A program made the translations under genes and the position numbers. A stretch of 25,081 nt of DNA from Perkinsus olseni (Eukaryota > Perkinsozoa > Perkinsida), in the NCBI GenBank assembly GCA_013115125.1, contig JABANN010000500.1, positions 1 through 25,081 on the forward strand, given 5' to 3'. Within the stretch, counting starts at the first letter, position 1. Each line of letters starts with the position of its first letter. Below, piece after piece: positions 10,247-19,073 of this stretch. The notes beneath the pieces are model-generated. The model saw nothing but the letters and a program-made list of their open reading frames with translations. It had not been told where the DNA came from and ran no database searches.

Positions 10247-11388
10247 ATGCCCACGTCCCCTTCCCCTCGTCGTTCGTCGTCCAGAGGCAGTAGTCGCTCT
10301 CGTTCGAGGTCCTATAGCAGAGATAATAGACGGTACGAGAAGAGGGATGAGCCTTCGAGGAGCAGGTCTAGAGGTAGTACTCACCAGTCCTTGGGGTACA
10401 CCAGGATGGTATATTTTCAGATGCTGCTCGTGGTGGTGGCGGTGATGGTGGTGGTGAGAGGCCTCGCGAGGAAGGGAGCTACAACGAGGGGGAGAGCTGC
10501 AGCCTCATCGTCAGGAACCTGGTAGGGGGCATGTATTGGGGTATAGACGTAAGAGGCTATCTGTGCTCTCAGAATTATGATACCTCTCCACAGCATGTAA
10601 GAAGCCTGTTCAGTAGATATGGCGAGATAAGGGACGTGTACCTCCCATTGGACTACAACACTGGCAGGCCTAGGTGCTCCTCCTCACCCTCCTCACCCTC
10701 CGATAATCATCGCTATTCTCCCTTCATCATCTGCTGTCTTTCTCCGTCTTATTCAGAGGTTTCGGCTTTGTGGAGTTCTGTGATCATCGTGATGTGTTGG
10801 AGGCGAAGAATGCAATGAACGGCAAGGTTGTTGATGGCAATGCTATTCGTAGGGATTTGCTCAGCTGCCTGCCGCCGCTCTATTCATCTTGATCTCGGTT
10901 GGCGCGTGTTGAAGCGTATTGGAATCTCAGGGTGATGATGATGGTGATGATGATGTGGGTAGAAGAACTTATCGTCTCGTTCCGATGCTCATCAGCATGA
11001 TAATGATGAAGAGGATGATGAACTTTAGTCGATGATCCCTTATTGGATGATTCAGAAGTTGATATCGCCCAGCGCGGTCGGAAGTCCCCACACACGATGA
11101 GGAGGCTCATCAGTCGCAGAGGAGGCTATGGAAAAGGCAAAGGTTACTACGGTGGAGGAGGAGGAGGAGGATACGGGTAGGACTACCGTTCCATCATCCT
11201 TCTCTTGACTTGAACGTTGTCCTAGACGTGGCGATAATTACAGTGGAGGTTATGGTGGCGGCTACAGTCCTCGAAGACGTAGTGATGATGATTACTCCGG
11301 AGGGAGAGGCTATCGAGATGAGTATGGCCGAGATGACCGTCGAAGCCCTAGAAGGCGTTCAAGGAGCTACAGCCGCGATAGACGTTAG
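10247..11388 (+). CDS. SR splicing factor 1: RS - RRM - RGG/RS (tandem copy A)
   Basis: SR-family pre-mRNA splicing factor of the SRSF10/SCL type. Six exons close in frame: 10247-10373, 10421-10521, 10573-10673, 10757-10848, 11056-11176, 11226-11388, giving 234 residues. The N-terminus is Arg/Ser-rich (SSRGSSRSRSRSYSR), followed by a Gly/Asp linker. The RRM spans about 69-145: RNP2 CSLIVRNL, the family hallmark GEIRDVYLPLDYNTGRPR, RNP1 RGFGFVEF. After it come VDIAQRGRKSP, Gly-rich repeats (YYGGGGGGGYG) and a short terminal RS region. The intron 10849-11055 is 207 nt, about four times the usual size here, and sits right after the RRM. Intron positions after RNL and after NAI match the next gene exactly. 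Stop TAG 11386-11388. Confidence 0.9.
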
Positions 11389-11641
11389 AGAGGTACTAAA
11401 AGAGAGGTATGAAGGATGGAGTGACTCCGCATTCTATGATGACAGGTGATGGTAAGTTCCCCTTGGAGAAGGGTTGAATCTCCCTAGATGATGCTGATAG
11501 TGAATTATGATCATCTCTGATGAGATGAGTACCGTTATATGAGAATATCCTTGCTTCTTGTTGCGTTGGGTGATCCATCGGATTGTCCTCTTATCGACGA
11601 CTTTCATTATGCTTGGCAGTGGTACCCGAGGCTAACCACCA
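11389..11641. other. Spacer between the two SR genes
   Basis: 253 bp between the stop of SR copy A and the start of copy B, on the same strand. No convincing reading frame, repeat or RNA gene seen. Confidence 0.5.
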
Positions 11642-12992
11642 ATGCCCTCGTCGTCTAGATCCTCCAGCAGGAGTCGTTCCGTATCCGCCAGATCGGACTC
11701 CCGCAGTCGTAGTGCCTCCAATAGGAGAGGGAGGAGCGAGTCTCCTAGAGAGCGTCGTGACAGTGGTAGTATCATCAGTATGGGCTGCGACGCATTTCAC
11801 TCACGGCGTATCATCACCCGACGACAGCAGCGTTTTGTATTCTTAGCAAATCCGCATGAAGATTGTGTCCTCAAATTTATACTACGTTAAGGCTCTCGGA
11901 TGATGGGTTTTTTACTGCATTTCACGATGCTTCCCAATTGCTTTGCCTGTGCTATTTGTAGGTGACGCGGAATCCCCCCATGGCGGTGCAGGCCCTGCGC
12001 CCCGTAGACGTGAGCGTAGCCGTTCTCGAACCCCTGGCGGAAGGGGTCCTTCCAGAGAGACCTCGTGTAGTCTTCTCACCAGGAATTTGGTAATATCATA
12101 CTATCCTAGCGCTGTATTTACTCGGCTTGTTGTTGCTGTCGCAGCCCTACGACTGCAATCCGATGATGCTGCGTGAGGCCTTCGAGAAGTATGGCGAGAT
12201 CCGTGATGTCTACATACCTCTTGACTACTACTCGAGGCGTCCAAGAGGCTTTGGCTTCGTTGAGTTCTCGGATCCAAGGGATGCTGATGAAGCGAAGGCA
12301 GCTATGGACGGCAAACGTATTGGCGGCAATGCTATTGGTGAGCCTCACAGCCGACAACCTTGATAATAGTACCTCCCTTGTCAGAAGTGGAAATCGCTAA
12401 GGAGAGGCGGAAGTCTCCAAAGTCCATGAGAAGGATGGACGATGACTACAGAGGTATATGCCTACCATCCGGTCTTGATGTAACCGTTGGAATGGGGCTC
12501 AGGTCGGAAGGGAGGTTATGGTGGTGGCGGCGGGTATCGTGATGACTACTACAGAGGCGGTGGAGGCGGATACAGGTTCGTTAGTACCACGATTGAGTGT
12601 ATTGAAGTGGTTCTCGTAGGGAACGTGATTATTATGGTGGCCGCGGAGGCGGGAGAGGAGGCAGAAGTCGGAGTAGAAGCTATGATCGTGACGATAGGTG
12701 AGCTGATGGTTTCTTGGCCCTCGTTCGCTTCAATATGGCGGTACGTGATACAGGGGGGGATGAGAAGGAAGATAAGGAGAAAGCTAGTGAAGGCTGCTCC
12801 CTTGAGAAGGGTCGAGTCGAGAATCCTCCCGAAGCCACGTTTACTACAAGGCTTGTCTGGTCGAGTCGAGAAATTAGCGCCACTTACCGAGTATTTACCA
12901 AGTAGAAGTCGTCTCAAGTTGAAGTCTCCTCCTCCTTATCTCCTACTGCCCCTCCTCCTGAATCTCTCGATTTCTGGAAGTCATGGCGGTAA
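11642..12992 (+). CDS. SR splicing factor 2: RS - RRM - RGG - acidic tail (tandem copy B)
   Basis: Paralogue of the preceding gene. Eight exons close in frame: 11642-11762, 11962-12089, 12145-12337, 12385-12453, 12503-12575, 12620-12687, 12754-12854, 12906-12992, giving 279 residues. N-terminal RS domain (SSRSSSRSRSVSARSDSRSR). RRM about 76-150 with RNP2 CSLLTRNL, GEIRDVYIPLDYYSRRPR and RNP1 RGFGFVEF at 117-124. The post-RRM helix VEIAKERRKSPKSMRR is shared with copy A. Then come Gly/Tyr/Arg-rich repeats (YRGGGGGYR, YYGGRGGGRGG), a second RS stretch, and a tail copy A lacks: acidic (DEKEDKEKASE), ending LDFWKSWR. Stop TAA 12990-12992. The first intron (11763-11961, 199 nt) is far longer than the others (44-66 nt). 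The 12688-12753 donor was chosen because the other nearby donor (12696) gives an immediate stop. Confidence 0.88.
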
Positions 12993-13563
12993 GAAGCCAG
13001 CAGCATAGAAGATCTCTTACCCACTCGCCCCCACCTAGTTACAGTTGAACATTGTGGAGACACGACTCGTATGGCCGCAACTCATCTCATCCATATGCTT
13101 CAGACGATCGAGATCCCGTGGTCGCGGCAGATATTAGAGAGGGTATGGTCAAGGACAGTGGTGGAGGACTACAGCGTCAGCTATACCTCAATGACAGATT
13201 ATGATGATAAATTACGATATCTTGGCGGTTTTGAGTTAGTTAATAACATTAATACATCGCTACATGCAGTCCCAACCATTATGCGGAAATGGTCGCAGCG
13301 GCAGTAGTCGATCATCCGTGGACTTCATTTATTAGTAACCCTCATCATGTACAACATGAGCTAATAAAGAAGGCTGAGATAATGCCAAGAGATGAGTCTC
13401 CCTTCACCACCCAACCTGGTGTGTGCTATTCATTGCAATCATGTGCTAAGTAGACAGCAGCATCTCCTCAGGCGGACCACTTAATTTCGTAGTCTCGACA
13501 AATATATCAGATGACAGCTTCGTGTGCGACTCCCCGACGATTACCGCCCACCATTGCTGTGGA
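12993..13563. other. No assigned gene; possible orphan exon at 13020-13200
   Basis: Just after SR copy B there is a sequence whose plus frame reads as Arg/Ser/Gly-biased (RHDSYGRNSSHPYASDDRDP), reminiscent of an SR-protein tail, but it cannot be spliced onto copy B in frame: the strong GTAAGA donor at 12989 leads straight to a stop. It may be a leftover exon or an untranslated 3' part. The rest, up to about 13560, shows only short frames. Confidence 0.25.
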
Positions 13564-13722
13564 TCATGCGGCTGTGGTAAGCAGGCGGGGCGAGCGAGAA
13601 TCACATCCCCTATTCTGCACGTATGTGACATGACCATCTTCCTGTGACAGCAGAATAGACCTGCAACTCATCACTCCTGCCAACGTCCCCAATGCAAGCA
13701 AACTCAGCGCGGGTAGAAACAT
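13564..13722 (-). CDS. Small ORF with N-terminal signal-peptide-like segment
   Basis: 52-residue frame starting MFLPALSLLALGTLAGVMSC: a Met, a short polar start, a strongly hydrophobic core and small residues before a Cys, which is what a secretory signal peptide looks like. The remaining ~30 residues are unremarkable. In this genome first exons are often short, so this may be exon 1 of a longer secreted protein whose next exon is the overlapping minus-strand frame with GDVILARPACLPQP (about 13610-13446). I could not find a splice join that proves this. Function unknown. Confidence 0.28.
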   Translation of the reverse strand: MFLPALSLLALGTLAGVMSCRSILLSQEDGHVTYVQNRGCDSRSPRLLTTAA

Positions 13723-14201
13723 AACCGTTGTTGGTCGTTCCGATCTCTACACGAGCTCGGGAGCGATTAGCATCGCACAAGGGATTACTTTAAGTTGCTT
13801 GTAATCGCACAAGCTTTGAAACCGTTAACAACAATTTGAATAGAATATACCACCTCAGCTATGTCGAAGATTTCACCCAGTACCCAATATAATTGGCCCG
13901 GATGTAGCGTATGTATCATCATCGGTGGAATAGTCGTATAGACAAATGTTGCGGTCTAAGGTTAAACAAAGACAAGCAACAATGTCCCCGAGAGGCACCC
14001 TTCTGGCGCGATTTGGCGGAAGAGTGGTATGACGCAATTTTTGTCTTCGGATTGTGTCATCGCATGTCCTCTTATCTCATCCGCAATCCTACTAAACTGG
14101 TGTCTGCATCTTCGGGAGAACATCAGTAGCGGGGATTTTGGGGTAAATTACCTCTCCTGGTGGCGAAATCCTGAGGCGCGCGCAACGGGCTACCGCCCTG
14201 A
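13723..14201. other. No gene recognised
   Basis: About 480 bp between the signal-peptide ORF (minus) and the Gly-rich gene (plus). Divergent promoters would lie here. I see no coding pattern, RNA gene or repeat I can support. Confidence 0.4.
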
Positions 14202-15559
14202 GTGTCACCCGTTTGTTTAGGGAATGGTGAAGCCGGCTCAATAGGACCCGAGGGGAAGGTCTATCCCGGTGTGATGATACCGGGTGGTAGTAATGGAGGT
14301 GTACCCGATTCCTTTCCTGGGGCTTTGGCAAACACACCCCATCCTGCATTCCGCTTCGCGAGGTGGGGAACAGCTTCTGCGAGAGTAAGCATTCGTACGT
14401 GACGTTAGGCCAGTGACAGACGTCCATGTAAGAGTGCTGGACGTAACGCATCCCGACCGAGCTATGATCAAATGGGATGCGAAGTTCCGATTGGGCCCAC
14501 CTTTGGGAGAGGAAAGCGCGTGAGTTGCCGTGGTATCTTTAGTCGAAGATGTGATGAGGTAGACCTGCTGAGACGCCGGCAGAAGAGGGACTTGGCAGCG
14601 GTGATGGCATTGAAGGTGGCAGCAACGAGCTGCCGGGGGATCTCAAGCCGATCGGGGGCGAACTACCGGTTTTCCAGAAGTTCTGCTCGAAACTGAATAG
14701 ACCCCATATGTGAGGAGCCACTGTTGGTATCCCCCTGCGTGAGTCTTCATACAGGTATAAAGTTACTGTCAATGCCGGTGGCGGGCACCCTCTTGATGAG
14801 ACTCTACGGATGAAGGTACGCTACTTCGGTGTTCATTAGCATTATGCATGTGGAATTATTCAGGCTGGTATCTATCGAGTCATCATGCTGGGCCCCACGC
14901 CGCACGGCTGCATGCACGGCAGCAACTGCGCTCATGCAGCACAAGTAAGGGAATCCTGCTGCTGCCGTAGAGAGGTCCTCCCTTCCAAGGTCCTCTGCCA
15001 CCCATCACACGGAGTTCGGGCCTACGCAGGAGGGCATCATCATCCAGCTCCGCACCCTGGCATTCACAGCCACCTCCAACCTACAGGGCCCAGGATGAGC
15101 CCTTTCACGACCCGGGATGAGGCCATGCTCATCTCTCCCGAACCACTTCATAGAGCTGTGTAAAACAACCACTCACGAGTCACCGTATCCAAGTCCCCTG
15201 TGCAGGGTAACGCAGAGCCCGCCGGGGACAAGCTATGCTCAAACGTCCTCTTTTGCTGGGAAGGGTGAGGCCTACAATGGGGGTCATGCTGTCGATGCTC
15301 CCTCGGGTGGCAACTGTGGATGCCCGGCGCGATTTGGGGTTGGGGATCCTCCGGAGATGGGCTCCAATTTCATGCCACCAACTGTGACCATCCAGAAGCT
15401 ATCGCATTACAATGATTTCTTTTATGCTGTATGTATCGAGTTCTCTCAGGTGGTGGTATGTGCGGTGATAAGGTGGACCCCCCAGCAGCAGAGACACCAT
15501 GCTTCCATCCCCCATCAGTGACAATTCATAAGGCTGAGGAGTACATGGGCTTCTTGTGA
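14202..15559 (+). CDS. Unrecognised multi-exon gene, Gly/Pro/Cys-rich with repeated VTI motif (provisional limits)
   Basis: Family not recognised. Protein-like blocks in order: VYPGVMIPGGSNGGVPDSFP (about 14260), DVHVRVLDVTHPDRAMIKW (about 14430), EEGLGSGDGIEGGSNELPGD (about 14600), then a tract that splices cleanly. In that tract an exon ends at 14709, intron 14710-14754, exon 14755-14815 (YKVTVNAGGGHPLDETLRMK), intron 14816-14863, exon 14864-14944 (YRVIMLGPTPHGCMHGSNC), donor GTAAGG at 14945. Near the 3' end two related units appear: PPTVTIQKLSHYNDFF (about 15375-15420) and PPSVTIHKAEEYMGFL, ending at TGA 15557-15559. Both follow Gly/Cys-rich stretches (GGNCGC; GGGMCGD). Cysteine and glycine content suggests an extracellular protein, but no signal peptide was located. 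First exon and several joins are unresolved. It converges on the minus-strand gene to its right. Confidence 0.38.
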
Positions 15560-15783
15560 TGCCCTCCCGAGTGTCGTTACCGCAGCATGTTGGGTCGAGT
15601 GCGTTTAAGTCCGTGGTGTGAGTGCCTTCGTATGAGTTGGTAAGTTGCATTGCTTTCTATATGTCAACCCACTCGAGGACTCAAGCCGGCAGGTTACTAT
15701 GCAGAAACGGCATCGGGGAGGAAAGCCAACAACACACAACATGAGAATCTTCTTAGCAGCTCGCGTGGGGAAGGATGGTTGAC

Positions 15784-18440
15784 TCAGCATGGACCTGTCA
15801 CAAGAACGTCAGTACCAAAGTAACTCGTGACCATATCAGTCACAGTCTGGATCTGGAGACCAGGTGGCAGAGATGGCGGCTTCCTCGAGGATCTCGTCAA
15901 CTGTTTCGATAGTACGGGAGGTTCTCCCTCCGCTGTCTCCAGAGCTGCTCCCTTCATCGCTTTCATATTGCTCTCAAGAGCCTTCCCGACCCACGCAGTG
16001 AGCTCCTGCCCTTTGGAGTTGGACAACTGTGCATCAACTTCATCCCTCGTAACGAAAGCTAGAGCCTCGATATCCTTCGAGGTGTGCAGTAGGAACTCTC
16101 TCGAGAACCTGTAACTTGGCGCCTGCGCCTTGCCCCAAGTGAAGGCTTCACTCATGAGTCGCCCTAACCAGGAGCTTTCCATCCGGGGTTCTATACATCT
16201 GACTGGGCTGAAGGTACCACAGGCCCAAAGCTAGCTTACCCCGCTCAGGCGCTGAGAAGCCGTTCATAACGAGGCATACTCAGCGCTTTGCTTACCATTC
16301 TTCCCGCTGCTACTACTGGAGTTGAGCTCCTTCGGAATATTGAGGACAACATCGATGTGGTAGCCAGATTGGTGGACCCAGCACGAGGCCTTGCAGTCCG
16401 GTATGCAACATTCGAAAAGAGTGGCAAGCTTTGATGCTTGCGCCTGACAGAGGCGTAGTCAAGATGACACCTGCCTTCGAGCCTACCTCTGAGTCTCCTC
16501 ATTCACCCTGAATGTATTCATTCGCTCAGTGCTCGTCAGCAACCTGTGCATCACCGATCGCGCCTGATTCGCGGCGTCGGGAGTATTCCACGCTGGCAGT
16601 GCAGCTGACCTCGGGGGTGAGCTGCTCGACACCGCTCAAGGACTCCATCTGGGCCACTTGTACAAGCTAGAGTACACCATTTCCAGACCTACTTAGTAAA
16701 ACCCCAGAGCAATTTAATAAAGCCCAGACCAAATTAGTAAAACCCCAAAGCAATTTGATTTTATGAAAGACCAATTTGTTAAAGCCTAACAAAATCACTA
16801 ACAAGTACGAAAAACTCACAACGTCGCCCTACATTGAGTAAGCCCTCCTTATTTTACAGATCGCGGGTTAGAGTCTAATCGTTGAACATTCGAATTGAGC
16901 CTCCGACTGGCATGCCTTACATAGCTGAGCAACAAGGATACAATGTTAGGGCGTGATTGAAACAAAGATGCAAATTGTATACAAAGTTGCAGAGTAACCT
17001 CTTCAACCCCTTTTTGAAGCAACTTCTCACAGTACGGCAGGAGGTACTCTGCCTTCGCTCCACCGCCACTCATGGCCGGAGTCCCCGGGCCGGGAGGAGG
17101 GACGATCCAGATGCGTCTCGCGTGCCGACTAAATTGCTTTGGGGTTTTACTAATTTACTCTGGGCTTTATTGAATTGCTCTGGGGTTTTACTGATTTGGT
17201 CTGGGGTTTTACTAAGTAGGTCTGGAAATGGTGTAGAAGGGTCGAGGGTATCCATGCGTGATGAGACCTCAGTCACGAGCCTGTCAGCCAACCTGAATGA
17301 TTCAAGGTAGATAAATAAGATGAAGAGGATCCAAGAGAGGTCCTACGCTGAGTAGGCACCGCAGCTATCTTGCCCGTCGGGAACGGACCGGACAAACTCC
17401 TCCACCAGAATCTGTACCGTACTGTCAGAGAGAGTGTCGGCTTCTCCAGTAGCGGCGGCAAGAAACCTCGCTATCGTCGAGAAAGCTGAGAGGTCGTATG
17501 GGAGGTCTGTGTATCGAGGGTAGGATTAGCCTCCCGCAAGTATCGTATGAAGTACACGACAAACTCAGGTAAGAGTATCTGAGCAGGGGGGTAGAATAAT
17601 AGTAGAGGTGGGATAGCCTCACTCTGGGCCAGACTAGGGAGGGTGGTGAGCTCAGCAGGGCGGCGTAGGGCACACAATATCCATGCCAAGTGGAGGACAT
17701 CAGTGGACGAAGGAGGGCTGCTCTTCAGGAGCTTCACCGTCTCTGAAACGGTGTCACACGATACACAGAAATGCTCAAGCTTCCCTCGTCCTGGGGTATC
17801 TCCAGGCGCGCTCATGAGCAGTTTATGACTACTAAAGCCGATCTCCAACATCTCATCAACGCTCGTGCAAATCGGCAGGGATTGGTGCACTTATCGTTAG
17901 AGCGGCCGGAGTGTCGCTATTCGTGATCTATATGTCGTGAAGTGGCGTTTGGCCTTCGTGATGCTTTTGTATAAAAGGAACTCCTGTGAGTTGTGTGCCG
18001 TTGGTGGATTGTTAAATTGCATATTAACCATTTTCAGCATGACTCTGCCACCACCGTTGTTGCCGTTTGACACAGACGTGAGCTAGGAAGCAGGCCCTTA
18101 TGCAAACCACACCCCGGACGAGCCTATCAATAGTTGCATCTGCAATGCCATCGGGTCGTTGGACCACTAGCCGGAGCATGTGTAAATTGTCGGCAAGCCG
18201 CTGTTGTGTCGACGATGCTTTGGCCGACTTGAGGGAGGAGACAATCTTGACAGCCGACAAGTGTACCAGCGGACGACAGTCACACTACTACGCGCCTACA
18301 TTGGAAAACCTATGCGCAAATTCATGCTGCGAAGTGTCCAATTCAAGGATATGAGGAGAGACTGTTGCTGGAGCTGTCGGTGTGCTGGACAACCTGAAGG
18401 TAGCGGGGTTCTGAGTAGGGGTGTAAGTGATGGCAGCACC
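15784..18440 (-). CDS. Unrecognised multi-exon helical protein gene, interrupted by a foldback-like element (provisional limits)
   Basis: Several minus-strand blocks look genuinely coding but sit in different frames with plausible short introns. Near the 5' end, LELDTSQHEFAHRFSN joins across a 54-nt intron to IVSSLKSAKASSTQQRLADN (about 18350-18090). Then a 139-residue block at 17890-17471 contains STDVLHLAWILCALRRPAEL, and LSAFSTIARFLAAATGEAD follows at 17490-17370. A block ending VTEVSSRMDTLDPST (about 17290-17240) runs into the element, and the last frame (16182-15784) contains FTWGKAQAPSYRFSREFLL and stops at 15784. The LHLAWILCAL helix recalls the helical repeats of FASTK/RAP or OPR organelle RNA-binding proteins, but no RAP domain is visible, so that is only a guess. 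The element insertion may have inactivated it or added a tail. Confidence 0.35.
16673..16755 (+). repeat. Left inverted arm of the foldback element
   Basis: Begins TACACCATTTCCAGACC and contains three ~21-bp units; the last resembles the last unit of the right arm closely (GTAAAACCCCAAAGCAATTT). Beyond 16755 two decayed units (ATTTTATGAAAGACCAA, TTTGTTAAAGCC) seem to continue to about 16790. Confidence 0.75.
16849..17073 (-). CDS. 74-residue ORF inside the foldback element
   Basis: Lies wholly in the unique middle of the element. It reads MSGGGAKAEYLLPYCEKLL and later LQLCIQFASLFQSRPNIVSL, an amphipathic, helix-like composition with no matching domain that I know. It is AT-richer than the flanking host coding. 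It could be a captured host exon, an exon of the interrupted minus-strand gene, or an element-encoded peptide. Stop TAA at 16849. Expression not evident from sequence. Confidence 0.3.
   Translation of the reverse strand: MSGGGAKAEYLLPYCEKLLQKGVEEVTLQLCIQFASLFQSRPNIVSLLLSYVRHASRRLNSNVQRLDSNPRSVK
17131..17235 (-). repeat. Right inverted arm of the foldback element
   Basis: Minus-strand copy of the arm with four 21-bp units. Because 21 is a multiple of three, the arm is open on the minus strand and encodes seven-residue repeats (LLSKTPD-QISKTPE-QFNKAQS-KLVKPQS), continuing the frame of the host-like exon that ends DTLDPST. Confidence 0.75.
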
Positions 18441-19073
18441 TTCGGGCTAGAACCATCGGTGGCCATGTCATCATCCCCCTGCCCCATACCGACAGACCAC
18501 GACGCGAGAACATCATGACCCTCATAAGAACTACAAGTGCCGCGGATGCAGTGAATGAGGAGCATCGATCGTAGTCAAACCAGGGGTCTCGAACAAAAAA
18601 GACAGTTCTACAGTCAGGTCGGTATGTTTATCAGAACACACGTGGCTTGCACCCTATGCCATCGCTTCATCTCTACAGGGACGTGTAAGTGGTACCAGTG
18701 TGAGTACCACTCGAGTTGCTAGGGGGCAAGCACGTTGCATTCATCGTAGTTAGTTTGCTTTACTTCATCGTCATGCTACGGACTGGAGTACGGAAATACG
18801 CCCGTTAAGACGGAGATTGTCGAATAAAATACGCTCTCTTACACCCTCGAGGCTACACAACCAGTTCTGACCTAAACAACCCCGGCGATCATCAAAACCC
18901 TTCGTAGAGTTCCAGCTGCCAGTGCTATTGCCGCTACTACCAGCACTAACTCAACACTACAAGAAGACTTCCCTCTTACTATACAAAGAGTGCGCCAAAG
19001 ATACTTCCAACTTAAACTGTGGACTATGAACAAACAGAGTAAATGACGATGAACCAAAGCAGGGAACGCTGAT
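18441..19073. other. No gene recognised
   Basis: About 630 bp between the helical-protein gene and the acyltransferase. The minus strand may hold the unplaced first exon of the former near 18480-18560. No RNA gene or repeat was found; the rest looks non-coding. Confidence 0.4.

Larger units (their letters stand above)
16673..17235. mobile_element. Foldback-like DNA element with inverted repeats built from 21-bp units
   Basis: Left arm 16673-16755 and right arm (inverted) about 17131-17235 share the outer end TACACCATTTCCAGACC and then run as tandem ~21-bp units of the type TTAGTAAAACCCCAGAGCAA. The right arm has one more unit than the left (about 104 versus 83 bp). Between the arms lie about 375 bp of unique sequence. 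Both ends are bounded by TA, compatible with a TA target duplication; no longer duplication is seen. Long inverted arms made of short tandem repeats are typical of foldback elements. No transposase is encoded, so it is non-autonomous. A third arm with the same outer end starts at 25012. Confidence 0.72.

Noticed and set aside
10849-11055. C/D-box snoRNA in the long intron of SR copy A, because of repeated GTGATGA.
   Set aside because: The GATGAT runs are a simple repeat and no correctly placed CTGA D box or guide region is present on that strand.
12989-13200. Extra downstream exon of SR copy B using the strong GTAAGA donor at 12989.
   Set aside because: The join gives an immediate TGA, so it cannot extend the protein; an untranslated intron remains possible.
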